Source of the DNA: Goodfellowiella coeruleoviolacea
GTDB lineage: Bacteria > Actinomycetota > Actinomycetes > Mycobacteriales > Pseudonocardiaceae
Direction: 5' to 3'
NCBI RefSeq assembly: GCF_024171785.1
Contig: NZ_JAMTCK010000016.1
Location: 124,001 to 188,000, forward strand
DNA length: 64,000 bases
The notes beneath the pieces are model-generated. The model was not told the origin of the DNA. It ran no database searches and worked only from the letters and a program-made list of their open reading frames with translations. Below, piece by piece: positions 50,586-59,125 of this stretch. The translations under genes and the position numbers were made by a program. How positions within the stretch are numbered: the first letter of the stretch is position 1; every line of letters begins with the position of its first letter.

Positions 50586-51212
50586 ATGAGTTCCCCCGTC
50601 AAGGTCAGCGTCATCTACTACTCGTCGACCGGCACCAACACCGAACTCGCCAGGACCCTCGCGGCCGAGGCCGAGAAGGCCGGGGCCGAGGTGCGGGTGC
50701 GCCGCGTCGCCGAACTCGCGCCCGACGCCGCCATCGACTCCAACCCGGCCTGGCGCGCCAACGTGACGGCCACCGCGGACATCCCCGTGGCCACCGCGGA
50801 CGACGTGGTGTGGGCCGACGCGGTGATCTTCGGTTCGCCGACCCGCTACGGCAACATCGCCGCCCAGCTCAAGCAGTTCATCGACACCCTGGGCCCGCAG
50901 TGGCAGCAGGGCCTGCTGGCCGACAAGGTCTACAGCGGCTTCACCTCCAGCGCCACCCTGCACGGCGGCCAGGAGTCCACCCTGCTCGCGCTGTACCAGA
51001 CGATCCACCACTTCGGCGGCATCATCGTCAGCCCGGGCTACACCCACGGCTCCAAGTTCGTCGACGGCAACCCCTACGGCACCAGCCACGTCGACTCCCA
51101 GGGCCAGACCCCGGTCGACGAGGTCACCCGCACCGCGGCCGCCGTGCAGGCCGCCCGCGTGGTCCGGGTCGCCGGCGCGCTCAAGGCGGGCCAGGCCGGA
51201 CAGGCCGGCTGA
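50586..51212 (+). CDS. wrbA: NAD(P)H:quinone oxidoreductase, WrbA type
   Basis: A 208-aa flavodoxin-fold enzyme that reduces quinones by two electrons. Features are 'VIYYSSTGTNTELARTLA' (FMN phosphate loop), 'DAVIFGSPTRYGNIAAQLKQFIDTLG', 'GGQESTLLALYQTIHHFG' and 'YGTSHVDSQG', all WrbA hallmarks. AGGAG lies before ATG 50586. It is the first gene of the rightward set with the ring-cleaving dioxygenase and hydrolase. Confidence 0.93.
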   Translation: MSSPVKVSVIYYSSTGTNTELARTLAAEAEKAGAEVRVRRVAELAPDAAIDSNPAWRANVTATADIPVATADDVVWADAVIFGSPTRYGNIAAQLKQFIDTLGPQWQQGLLADKVYSGFTSSATLHGGQESTLLALYQTIHHFGGIIVSPGYTHGSKFVDGNPYGTSHVDSQGQTPVDEVTRTAAAVQAARVVRVAGALKAGQAGQAG

Positions 51213-51344
51213 CCGGGGGTTTCCGTTCCGATCGCGGTGTCGCTGTTCGAGCCGGCCGGGCACGCACACCCGCCGGCCCGAACACCTCGCCAGCCACACC
51301 CCACTGATCAACGTCTTCGGACACGTGCTCGGCAGGAGGACCCG

Positions 51345-52400
51345 ATGTCCATCCAGACAAGCGGACTGCACCACGTCACCGCGATCGGCGGCGACCCCCA
51401 GCGCAACGTCGACTTCTACCTGCGGGCCCTCGGCCTGCGGCTGGTGAAGACGACGGTGAACTTCGACGACCCCGGCACCTACCACCTGTACTACGGCGAC
51501 GAGGCCGGCCGGCCCGGCACGCTGATGACCTTCTTCCCGTGGCGTGGCGCGCCCCGCGGCCGCCACGGCACCGGCCAGGCCACCACCACCTCGTTCTCCG
51601 TGCCCGCCGCCTCCATCGGCTGGTGGAAGCAGCACCTGGAGCGGCTCGGCGTCGAGGTGAGCCGGATCAGCAGCCGCGCCCACGAGGACGCGCTGACCTT
51701 CCACGACCCGGACGGCCTGGTGCTGTCGCTGGTCAGCCACGAGCAGGACGACCCGCGCGAGCCCTGGGACAACGGCGTGATCCCGGTCGAGCACGGAATC
51801 CGCGGGCTGCACTCGGTCACCCTGTCGGTGACCCAGGAGGAGGCCACCGCCGGCATGCTGGTCGACGGCCTCGGCCTGCGCTTCGTCGACCAGCAGGGCA
51901 ACCGGTTCCGGTTCGAGGCCGGCGCGGGCGGGCCGGGCGCGCTGGTCGACGTGCTGGTCACCCCGGACGCGCCGCGCGGCCTGGTCGCCGCGGGCACCGT
52001 GCACCACGTGGCCTGGCGCGCGCCCGACGAGGCCACCCAGGCCCAGTGGCGGGAGGAGCTGACGGACCGGGGCGTGTCCGTCACCTCGATCCTGGACCGC
52101 CAGTACTTCCGGTCCATCTACTTCCGCGAACCCGGTGGCACCCTGCTGGAGGTGGCCACGGACGAGCCCGGCTTCGCCATTGACGAGCCGCTGCTCGAAC
52201 TGGGCCGGGCGCTGAAGCTGCCGCCGTGGCTGGAGCCCGACCGGGAGCAGATCCAGGCCATGCTGCCGGCCCTGGACCTGCCCGACGAGAACAACCCCGA
52301 GTTCGCCGAACAGCGGCGGTCGCACCAGCCGGCCGCGGCGACACAGACCTCGGCGGCACAGGTGTCGGGATCAGCGGCGACGGAAGCGCGGTCGGCATGA
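51345..52400 (+). CDS. Ring-cleaving dioxygenase, MhqO/LinE-like (two VOC domains)
   Basis: A 351-aa protein with two tandem VOC domains: 'GLHHVTAIGGDPQRNVDFYLRALGLRLVKTTVNFDDPGTYHLYYGD' and 'GLHSVTLSVTQEEATAGMLVDGLGLRF' plus 'TVHHVAWRAPDEATQAQW' and 'SIYFREPGGTLLEVATDEPGFA'. The His/His/Glu metal ligands are in 'LHHVT', 'HHVAW' and 'LLEVA'. Related enzymes open (hydro)quinone rings. GGAGGA precedes ATG 51345. The stop overlaps the next start by 4 nt (ATGA). Confidence 0.9.
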   Translation: MSIQTSGLHHVTAIGGDPQRNVDFYLRALGLRLVKTTVNFDDPGTYHLYYGDEAGRPGTLMTFFPWRGAPRGRHGTGQATTTSFSVPAASIGWWKQHLERLGVEVSRISSRAHEDALTFHDPDGLVLSLVSHEQDDPREPWDNGVIPVEHGIRGLHSVTLSVTQEEATAGMLVDGLGLRFVDQQGNRFRFEAGAGGPGALVDVLVTPDAPRGLVAAGTVHHVAWRAPDEATQAQWREELTDRGVSVTSILDRQYFRSIYFREPGGTLLEVATDEPGFAIDEPLLELGRALKLPPWLEPDREQIQAMLPALDLPDENNPEFAEQRRSHQPAAATQTSAAQVSGSAATEARSA

Positions 52401-53032
52401 CCGGCACCCCGCCCGCCGCGCTGTCGCTGCCGCACCACTTCCAACCAGGTGCGCCGGACGCGCCCGTGCTGCTGCTCCTGCACGGCACCGGCGGCAGCCC
52501 GACCGACCTGCTCGGCCTGGCCAGCCAGCTCAGCCCCACCTCGGCTGTGCTGGCCCCGGCCGGGCCGGTGTCCGAACACGGCGCGGCCCGCTGGTTCCGC
52601 CGGCTGGCCGAGGGCGTGTTCGACACCGACGACGTCATCGCCCGAGCCCACCAGCTCGCCGACTTCGTGCTCGCCGCCACCGAGCACCACGGCCTCGCCG
52701 GCCGCCGGCTGGTCGCGGTGGGCTTCTCCAACGGCGCCAACATCGCCGCGGCGGTCACCCTGCTGCGCCCGGACGCGCTGCGCGAAGCCGTGCTGTTCTC
52801 CGCGATGATGCCGCTGCCCGAACCACCCGACACCGACCTGAGCGCCACCCGGGTGTTCCTGGCCAACGGCGAGCACGACCCGATGGCGCCGCTGGCGTCC
52901 ACCGAACAGCTGGTGCGAGCACTGACCGAGCGGTCCGCGCAGGTCACCGCGCACCGCCACCCGGGTGGCCACCAGATCACCCGCGCCGGCCTGGACGCCG
53001 CCACGTCCTGGCTCACCGCACCCGACACCTGA
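52397..53032 (+). CDS. Carboxylesterase/phospholipase-type hydrolase, MhqD-like
   Basis: A 211-aa alpha/beta hydrolase of the dienelactone-hydrolase/carboxylesterase class. Visible are 'LLLLHGTGGSPTDLLGLASQL', the nucleophile motif 'VAVGFSNGANIAAA', the acid in 'LANGEHDPMAP' and His in 'HPGGHQITRAGL'. The start overlaps the dioxygenase stop (ATGA), so they are made together. In Bacillus mhqD lies with mhqO and mhqR targets. Confidence 0.9.
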   Translation: MTGTPPAALSLPHHFQPGAPDAPVLLLLHGTGGSPTDLLGLASQLSPTSAVLAPAGPVSEHGAARWFRRLAEGVFDTDDVIARAHQLADFVLAATEHHGLAGRRLVAVGFSNGANIAAAVTLLRPDALREAVLFSAMMPLPEPPDTDLSATRVFLANGEHDPMAPLASTEQLVRALTERSAQVTAHRHPGGHQITRAGLDAATSWLTAPDT

Positions 53033-53118
53033 CCCGTGCCGGCGGGCGACCTCGGCGCCGCCGCGGAACTGGGACCATGGCGACTGGTGAGCGCAGCCGA
53101 GCAACCCGAGGGGACACC

Positions 53119-54108
53119 GTGAACGAGTCGGCGGAGTCGACCGGAACCACGCCGAGGACCAAGACCCCGACCGCGAGCCCAGCGGCGGCCGCGGCGGCAA
53201 CCACCCCGCCAGGCCGGGCCGAACAGGTCGGCGACCACAGCTGGGCCTACGTCCAGCAGCCGGGCACCTGGTTCATCAACAACGCCGGCTTCGTCGCGGG
53301 GGACAGCCCCGGTGACGGCGGCGCGGTGCTCATCGACACCTGCGCCACCAACCGGCGCACCCGTGCCCTGCTCGACACCGCCACCGGGCTGGTCGGGCCG
53401 CTGCGCGCCGCGGTGTCCACCCACCACCACGGCGACCACACCTACGGCAACCACCTGCTGCCGGCCGGACTGCCGATCTGGGCGTCGGCTCCGGCCGTGG
53501 CCGAGGCCCAGGCCACCGGAATCCAGCACTACCAGGGCGTGTTCCAGCAGCCCGACTGGGGCGATCAGCAACTGCGCCTGGCCACCGACGTGGTCGAGCC
53601 GGCCGGCAGCACGGTCGGCCGGGTGCTGGCGCGGGCCTTCGGCGCCACCGCCCACACCCGGGGCGACGTGGTCGGCTGGGTTCCCGACGACGGCGTGCTC
53701 TACACCGGTGACCTGGTGTTCGCCGGTGTCATCCCGCTGGCGCTGAGCGGGTCGGTGCGGGGCTGGCTGGAGGCGCTGGAATGGCTGCGCGGCTTTGCCG
53801 CCGCCGTGGTGGTGCCCGGCCACGGACCGGTCTCCCACACGCCCAACACCGCCATCGACGCCATGGCCGGCTACCTCGGCCTGGTGCTGCGGGTCGCCGA
53901 GGACGCCCTGGCCCGGGGCCGCTCCGCCGTGGACGCCGCCGCCGACCTGGCGTCCGGCCCGTACGCCGACTGGGGCGACCGCGACGAGCGCAACCTCATC
54001 AACCTCACCGTGGCCATGGCGGAACTGCGCGGCGAGCCGGTCGACGTGGCCGCGCTGTTGGCCGCCGCACTGGCCAACAACGGCGGCCCCCTGCCCTGCC
54101 TGGCCTGA
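53119..54108 (+). CDS. MBL-fold metallo-hydrolase
   Basis: A 329-aa protein. The metallo-beta-lactamase motif is 'STHHHGDHTYG'; other ligands are in 'TAHTRGDVVGWVPDDGVLYTGDLVFAGV' and 'VVVPGHGPVSH'. The N-terminal 40 residues are low-complexity Thr/Pro/Ala. A resemblance to SoxH/quinoprotein-relay-type MBL proteins is possible. GTG 53119 has GAGGGG upstream at good spacing. It follows the hydrolase after 86 bp on the same strand. Confidence 0.87.
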   Translation: MNESAESTGTTPRTKTPTASPAAAAAATTPPGRAEQVGDHSWAYVQQPGTWFINNAGFVAGDSPGDGGAVLIDTCATNRRTRALLDTATGLVGPLRAAVSTHHHGDHTYGNHLLPAGLPIWASAPAVAEAQATGIQHYQGVFQQPDWGDQQLRLATDVVEPAGSTVGRVLARAFGATAHTRGDVVGWVPDDGVLYTGDLVFAGVIPLALSGSVRGWLEALEWLRGFAAAVVVPGHGPVSHTPNTAIDAMAGYLGLVLRVAEDALARGRSAVDAAADLASGPYADWGDRDERNLINLTVAMAELRGEPVDVAALLAAALANNGGPLPCLA

Positions 54109-54118
54109 CCCGACCGCG

Positions 54119-54391
54119 TCACGGAGCGGCGCCGGCACCGACAACCGGCTGCCAGCGCCGCAGTGCCACCACGGTCACGCCGTCGGTGCGGTAGTAGGGG
54201 TCGGCGGCGATGATGTCCGCCACGCCCTGGGCGTCGGTGTCGAACACCAGCAGGGCGCCGGTGCCGTCCTGCCACGGTCCGGCCTGCACCAGCACCCCCT
54301 GCTCGTGCAGCTCCACCAGCCGCTGCCGGTGGGCCGACCGCGCCGCGAGCCGACGGGAACTGGGCGAGAAGGCGAGTTCGAGGACGTACAT
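54119..54391 (-). CDS. YciI-family protein
   Basis: A 90-aa ferredoxin-like-fold protein ('MYVLELAFSP', 'HRQRLVELHEQGVLVQAGPWQDGTGALLVFD', 'DIIAADPYYRTDGVTVVALRRWQPVV'), with the His and Asp typical of YciI. Function unknown. ATG 54391 matches the fold; ATG 54421 adds ten residues and overlaps the crp start on the other strand. It is divergent from crp. Confidence 0.82.
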   Translation of the reverse strand: MYVLELAFSPSSRRLAARSAHRQRLVELHEQGVLVQAGPWQDGTGALLVFDTDAQGVADIIAADPYYRTDGVTVVALRRWQPVVGAGAAP

Positions 54392-54419
54392 GGGGCGCGA
54401 CGGTAGGAGCGAACCGGTC

Positions 54420-55187
54420 ATGGGCGCTGTATCACGTGATACTCGGCTGACGCGGGATCTGTCGGCGGAGGTGGCCGCGCTCGCGGCCGTTCCGCTGTTC
54501 GCCCTGGTCGACCCGGCCCGGCTGGACAGCCTGGTGCGCCGCTCGACGGCGCGGGTGGTGCGTGCCGGAACCGTGGTCGCGGTGCGCGGCCAACCCGCCG
54601 ACCACCTCGTCGTGGTGGTGGCCGGTGCGCTGACCGCGCTGCACGACACCGCCGAGGGCCGGCGGCTGCGGTTGGGGGAGTTCCCCGCGCCCTGCACGGT
54701 CGACAAGGCGGCCGTGCTCGACGGCAGCGGCCACAGCGCGACCTGGATCTCGACCTGCCGCACCCGGTTGCGACTGCTGCCAGCCGAGGCGTTGCGCGAC
54801 CTGATCGACGACGTCCCGGCCGTGCGTCACCACGTGCTGGGCTACCTGTCCAGGCAACTCCGCCACCAACAGGAACAGCTGGTGCGCGCGTCGTTCACGG
54901 ACACCACCGCGCGGGTGGCCGCCTGGCTGGTCCGCGCCGCCGGTCGCCCCGGGACCAGTCGGGACACGGCCAGTCGGGACACGGCCAGTCGGGCCGGGGC
55001 CAGGGTGGTCCTGCCCGGCGCGCAGGCCGGCCTCGCCGAGGCGGTGGGTGCCAGCCGGGTGTCGGTCAACCGGGCGCTGCGTGCCCTGGCCCGGGACGGG
55101 CTGGTGCGAGTCGAACCGGGCGCGGTGCACGTGCTGGCGCTCGACCGCCTCACCGCCCGGGCGAGGACACCGGACGGGCTGGGCTGA
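54420..55187 (+). CDS. CRP/FNR-family transcriptional regulator
   Basis: A 255-aa regulator with a cyclic-nucleotide-binding-like domain ('ALAAVPLFALVDPARLDSLV', 'VVAVRGQPADHLVVVVAGALTAL', 'GEFPAPCTVDKAAVLDG') and a C-terminal HTH ('AGLAEAVGASRVSVNRALRALARDGLVRVEPGAVHVLALDRL'). No Fe-S cysteine set or full cAMP phosphate cassette is visible. A 14-bp palindrome lies in codons 4-8, so the true start may be downstream or the site may be autoregulatory. Three 15-nt repeats encode the loop before the HTH. Confidence 0.87.
   Translation: MGAVSRDTRLTRDLSAEVAALAAVPLFALVDPARLDSLVRRSTARVVRAGTVVAVRGQPADHLVVVVAGALTALHDTAEGRRLRLGEFPAPCTVDKAAVLDGSGHSATWISTCRTRLRLLPAEALRDLIDDVPAVRHHVLGYLSRQLRHQQEQLVRASFTDTTARVAAWLVRAAGRPGTSRDTASRDTASRAGARVVLPGAQAGLAEAVGASRVSVNRALRALARDGLVRVEPGAVHVLALDRLTARARTPDGLG
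54429..54442. promoter_or_regulatory. Perfect 14-bp palindrome GTATCACGTGATAC
   Basis: The palindrome lies just after the annotated crp start and 38 bp before the yciI-like start on the other strand. Its size suits a CRP/FNR-type dimer, probably the neighbouring regulator. Confidence 0.6.
54956..55000 (+). repeat. Three tandem 15-nt units inside the crp gene
   Basis: CAGTCGGGACACGGC at 54956 and 54971 is followed by a diverged third copy at 54986. The units encode SRDTA repeats between the dimerisation helix and the HTH. Confidence 0.85.
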
Positions 55188-55365
55188 TCGCTGGCACAGC
55201 GGTGGCGCGACAGCCACCGGTGGCGCATGGTCGATTGAGGCAGTCCTGATCGGACGCTGGACCAGGCGCCAGCTCCGGTCAACGCCGGCCGCGCCGGTCA
55301 GTGTCCGGCGAGTGGCGAGCGGTGAGCACGTGCCAGGCGTGCCGAGGTGACGAGGAGGACGAGTC

Positions 55366-55746
55366 GTGTCGGAGACACCGAACCAGCTACCCCAGCAACA
55401 GATCCCGAAGACGCCGGACACGTCCAGCACCGCGACGCCGGAGCAGGCCAGGCGGGCGAGGCAGGCCATGGCCGGGGACGCCTCCGGGCCGAGCGAGCGG
55501 GCGCGGGAGCAGAACGTGTTCAACCGGATCGAGCAACTCATCCACGAGGAGCACGAACTGCGCGAGCGGGCCCAGCGCGGCGAACTGGACACCGCGGAGG
55601 AACGGCGGCGACTGTCCAATGTGGAAGCCTCGCTGGACCAGTGCTGGGACCTGCTCCGCCAGCGGCGGGCGTTGCGCGTGGCCGGCCAGGACGCCGATCG
55701 GGCGCAGCCGCGTCCCAAGGAGGAAGTGGAGCGCTACCTCCAGTGA
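55366..55746 (+). CDS. DUF2630-family protein
   Basis: A 126-aa soluble protein. A disordered N-terminal half is followed by the DUF2630-like helix pair 'VFNRIEQLIHEEHELRERAQRGELDTAEERRRLSNVEASLDQCWDLLRQRRALR'. GTG start with GAGGAGGACGA upstream. Function unknown; the family is common in actinobacteria as small stand-alone genes. Confidence 0.85.
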   Translation: MSETPNQLPQQQIPKTPDTSSTATPEQARRARQAMAGDASGPSERAREQNVFNRIEQLIHEEHELRERAQRGELDTAEERRRLSNVEASLDQCWDLLRQRRALRVAGQDADRAQPRPKEEVERYLQ

Positions 55747-56073
55747 GTTCCCCGGTGGTGGACCGCACAGAAGTGGCGGCCCACGCGGACGTGGTTCGCT
55801 CGCGCGGTTGGCGGCACAGCGCGGGCGAACACCCTCCGCTTACCTTTTCCCGGTTTTCGCGGTGACCGCCCAGCCTTCCTGTCACCCAGACGGCCGCATT
55901 GCCCGGCTAAAGTCGCGCTACTCGCCATCGACCGGTCACCGACCGCTTAGCGCCGCCGATCGCAGGGAAGCCCGATCCGGGAAGCGGAGCCTCTTGTTCT
56001 TGGTAGGCAATTAACTGCACGCAGTTGAAGCGGCGGTGCTACCGCCGCTGTCGTCGCCAAAGGGAGGCACTCC
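55747..56073. promoter_or_regulatory. Upstream region of hypothetical gene, with a 14-bp palindrome
   Basis: A 327-bp gap. AACTGCACGCAGTT (56013-56026) is a perfect inverted repeat around a 2-bp centre, 48 bp before the next start codon. The rest could contain a structured leader but I could not identify a known riboswitch. Confidence 0.45.
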
Positions 56074-56691
56074 GTGAACGGCACGCCAGCGCGTACGGCG
56101 GTTGAGAACGATGCGACGCCACTGCCGTCCCAGGTCGTTCCGATCCCGGAGCTTCCGGCGACCCAGGAGGAACTCGCGGCCAGCGCGGCCGAGCGACTTG
56201 GCTGGCAGGGCACGGTGCTGCCGCAGATGACGTTGATGGGGCGGCGGGTCGTCGTGATCGCCGAACTGCTCGCCGAAGCGCACGCCGAGCGCGTCTGCCT
56301 CGGCGCCGGCCCGGTGGCCGACCGCACCACCGTGGCCACCTGGGTGTGGCCGGAGATGGAGGGGCGGGTCCCACCCGCCGCCGTCCGACTGGTCGGCGTG
56401 GTCGCGGCGGCCAAGCACTGGCGCACCGCCCTGGCCTCGGTGGTGCCCTTTGCCCGCTACGGCCACGGCGCGATCGTGCTGCCGGCGGCCGCGGTGTTGT
56501 CGCACGACTACATCAGCAACTGCCTGCCCCGCGCGCGCCGCTACGGCGTGACCGTGCTGAGCGTTGACCAGGACGGCACGCTGGCGCTGGACCTGGCCGG
56601 CCGGCAGGACAACGTCCCGGTCGAGGACACCGCGGTGACCCGGTGGGTCAACGAGCTGGTGTACGAGCGCGTGCTGGCCACCACCAGCTGA
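56074..56691 (+). CDS. Hypothetical protein
   Basis: A 205-aa soluble alpha/beta protein without recognised motifs. Features are 'ELAASAAERLGWQGTVLPQMTLMGRRVVVIAELLAEAHAERVCLG', 'VATWVWPEME' and 'FARYGHGAIVLPAAAVLSHDYISNCLPRARRYGVTVLSV', which could be a nuclease-like or restriction-like fold, but that is a guess. GTG 56074 has AGGGAGG 7 nt upstream. It stands alone between DUF2630 and an SDR gene. Confidence 0.7.
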   Translation: MNGTPARTAVENDATPLPSQVVPIPELPATQEELAASAAERLGWQGTVLPQMTLMGRRVVVIAELLAEAHAERVCLGAGPVADRTTVATWVWPEMEGRVPPAAVRLVGVVAAAKHWRTALASVVPFARYGHGAIVLPAAAVLSHDYISNCLPRARRYGVTVLSVDQDGTLALDLAGRQDNVPVEDTAVTRWVNELVYERVLATTS

Positions 56692-57040
56692 CCCCGTACC
56701 ACCGAACACGCCCGCCCCGGCCCAGCCCCACCGCGCCGCGCTGACTTGCACCCACCGCGTCCGCCCGGCCACCCCGCGCACACCCTGTCGCCGCCGCCCA
56801 CTCCAGCCCGGTGAACCAGCGCACCAGAACCCGCCGCACGCCACCCGGTGCCGATCCGTCAACCCTCCCGTTCGGACAGTCCTGATCGGACACTGGAACT
56901 GGAACACGCGGCCCGCGACCACTCGGCTGCTCGGCCGCCCGGACCCGCGTCCCACCCGGATCCCCGTCCGGCGGCCGGAGCGCCAACCGGGCGGCTCTCT
57001 ACCCGGCGGAAGACCGTGATGGCGTTCTAGGCTCAGTGCC
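56692..57040. other. Gene-free interval
   Basis: About 350 bp of C-rich sequence with no recognisable gene, repeat or terminator. Confidence 0.5.
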
Positions 57041-57691
57041 ATGCGAGTCGTCATAGCTGGAGGCCACGGCAAGATCGCCCGGTTGTTGGAGCGGCTGCTC
57101 GCCGAACGCGACGACCTGCCGGTCGGCCTGGTGCGCAATCCCGACCACTGCGCGGACCTGCGCGCGCTGGAGGCCGAACCGGTGGTCTGCGATCTGGAAC
57201 GGGCCGAGGTCGGCGAGGTGGTTGAGCACGTCAGCGGCGCGGACGCGGTCGTGTTCGCGGCCGGGGCTGGCCCGGGCAGCGGCGCGGCGCGCAAGGAAAC
57301 GGTGGACCGGGCGGCCTCGGTCCTGCTGGCCGACGCCTGCGAGGCCGCCGGGGTGCGGCGGTTCATCCAGATCAGCTCGATGGGCATCGACCGCGCCGGT
57401 GCGCCCGGCATGGACGAGGTGTTCACCGCCTACCTGCGGGCCAAGGGCGCGGCCGAGGACGACCTGCGCGCGCGTGACCTGGACTGGACAATCCTCCGGC
57501 CAGGCTCGCTGACTGACGAGCCAGGAACCGGTCGGGTTCAGCTGGCCGAGCGCGTCCCGTACGGCTCGGTCAGCCGTCAGGATGTGGCAGCCGTGGTGCT
57601 CGCACTGCTCGACCACCCCACGACCGTGCGACGCACCCTGGAACTGATCGGCGGCGACACGCCGATCCCTGACGCTGTTTCGGCAGTCTGA
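57041..57691 (+). CDS. NAD(P)-binding atypical SDR / NmrA-like protein
   Basis: A 216-aa single-domain Rossmann protein ('MRVVIAGGHGKIARLLERLLAERDDLPVGLVRNPDH', 'DAVVFAAGAGPGSGA', 'RRFIQISSMGID', 'YLRAKGAAEDDLRARDLDWTILRPGSLTD'). The tyrosine and lysine of the SDR active site appear in 'AYLRAKGAAE'. Substrate unknown; the family includes NAD(P)-sensing and reductase proteins. ATG 57041 begins at the first strand. Confidence 0.88.
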   Translation: MRVVIAGGHGKIARLLERLLAERDDLPVGLVRNPDHCADLRALEAEPVVCDLERAEVGEVVEHVSGADAVVFAAGAGPGSGAARKETVDRAASVLLADACEAAGVRRFIQISSMGIDRAGAPGMDEVFTAYLRAKGAAEDDLRARDLDWTILRPGSLTDEPGTGRVQLAERVPYGSVSRQDVAAVVLALLDHPTTVRRTLELIGGDTPIPDAVSAV

Positions 57692-57708
57692 CGCGACGAA
57701 CGGTTGGC

Positions 57709-57857
57709 TGTGGACAGCTGGACCGCACCAATGGACCAGACGAACGGTCACCCGCGGAGTTGTCCACAGCTGAGCGAGCACTCCCCGCTCCCGGCCGGAC
57801 CACGGATAGGCTGAACCCGGGGTCGCCCCCCTGGGAGGGCGGGGGGCTGGCCTGGGG
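57709..57857 (+). repeat. Intergenic repeat copy C: DnaA-box-like sites plus conserved core
   Basis: TTGTCCACA at 57760-57768 and a related TGTGGACAG at 57709-57717 precede the core, which starts at 57807 with TAGGCTG and continues with CGCCCCCCTGGGAGGG. The distance from box to core is 47 bp. It lies between convergent genes (SDR and aldolase-like). Confidence 0.78.
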
Positions 57858-57877
57858 CGCGAGAACAACCCGGGCCA

Positions 57878-59089
57878 CTACCCGAAGCAGGTGGCCTCGC
57901 CGCGGTAGGTGGGCACGGTTCGCTCCACCACGGCTCGTGCCGCGCCGTCCCCGCTGACCAGGTGGAACTCCGTGAACCGCTCGGCCAGCTCACCGGCCTT
58001 GGCGTGGCGCAGCCAGACCCGGTCACCCGGCCGCAGCCGTGCGGCGGCCCGGCCGACCACCGGCGTCTGCACCTCACCCGCGCCCTCCGTCGCGGTCAAC
58101 CGCAGCCCGGCCGGCAGGTACGGCTGGGGCAGCCGGTCCGCCTTGGCCGGCCCGGACGCCAGGTACCCGCCGGTCAGCAGCGTGGCCGAACGCCGGCCCG
58201 GCCGGCGCACCACCGGCAGGGCGAACAGCGCGGCCGGCCGCGGCCGGAACGCCCGGTACGCGTCGAACAGGGTGGGGCCGAACAGACCCGACCCGGCCGC
58301 CAGTTCGGTCACCGCGTTGTCCGCGCGGGTGACCTCCAGGCTGCCGGTGCCGCCACCGTTCACGAACTCCAGCGGCGCCACCGACCGCACCGCGGCCACC
58401 ACAGCGGCGCGTCGTGCCGCCAACTCAGCGGCTGAACGGCGTTGCATCCACCTGACGGCCGCCCCGTACAGCGGACGTCCTGGTGGCGCGTCACCCACGC
58501 CAGCGATCTGCCCCTCGTAGGCCATGATCCCGACCAGGGCGAAGCCTGGCCGACGCGTGATCTGCTCGGCCAGGGTGACGGCCTGGACTGGCGTGCGCAC
58601 CGGTGAGCGACGCGTGCCCACGTGCACGCCGGGCAGCGGACGCCAGGCGGTGTCCAGTTCGAGGCAGACGCGGATCTCGGGGTGGTCAGCGCCCAGGGCC
58701 GCGTCCACCAGGTCGAGGTGGGCCAGTGAGTCCACGGTGATGGTGATGGCGCGGCGGGCCACCGGATCGGCGGCCAGGCGGCGCAGCCCGGCCCGGTCCG
58801 CGGTGGGGTAGGCGACCAGCAGGTCGTCACTGGTGCCCAGGCCGCACAACCACAGCGCCTCGGCCAGCGTGTAGCACATCAGGCCGCGGAACCCGGTGCG
58901 GGCCAGCGCGCGTTCCAGCAGGTAGCGGCAGCGGACCGACTTGGTGGCCAGTCGGATCGGCACGCCGCCGGCCCGGCGGAGCAGGTCGGTGGCGTTGTGG
59001 TCGAAGGCGGCGAGGTCGACGACGGCGAACGGCGGGTCAAGCCCCTTGGTAGCGGCCTCCAGCCTGTCCAACTCCGGCTCGGTGGGCAC
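57878..59089 (-). CDS. PLP-dependent amino acid deaminase/aldolase (D-threonine-aldolase-like)
   Basis: A 403-aa enzyme with an alanine-racemase-type barrel. The N-terminus 'PFAVVDLAAFDHNATDLLRRAGGVPIRLATKSVRCRYLL' includes the PLP-binding Lys in 'ATKSVR'. Further parts are 'VCLELDTAWRPLPGVHVGTRRSP', 'GIMAYEGQIAGV' and 'FVNGGGTGSLEVT' (phosphate binding). The C-terminal beta domain has the metal-site-like 'RFTEFHLVSGD'. It is divergent from the lactone oxidase; such pairs recur in actinobacteria. Confidence 0.85.
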   Translation of the reverse strand: MPTEPELDRLEAATKGLDPPFAVVDLAAFDHNATDLLRRAGGVPIRLATKSVRCRYLLERALARTGFRGLMCYTLAEALWLCGLGTSDDLLVAYPTADRAGLRRLAADPVARRAITITVDSLAHLDLVDAALGADHPEIRVCLELDTAWRPLPGVHVGTRRSPVRTPVQAVTLAEQITRRPGFALVGIMAYEGQIAGVGDAPPGRPLYGAAVRWMQRRSAAELAARRAAVVAAVRSVAPLEFVNGGGTGSLEVTRADNAVTELAAGSGLFGPTLFDAYRAFRPRPAALFALPVVRRPGRRSATLLTGGYLASGPAKADRLPQPYLPAGLRLTATEGAGEVQTPVVGRAAARLRPGDRVWLRHAKAGELAERFTEFHLVSGDGAARAVVERTVPTYRGEATCFG

Positions 59090-59125
59090 ATCCGTACGGT
59101 ACGGGCCACCACCTTGTAATGTGAA

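Noticed and set aside
55747..56073. c-di-AMP (ydaO-type) riboswitch before the hypothetical gene
   Set aside because: Some short GGGAAG-like tracts look suggestive, but I could not lay out the required conserved cores, and the downstream gene is not a wall hydrolase.
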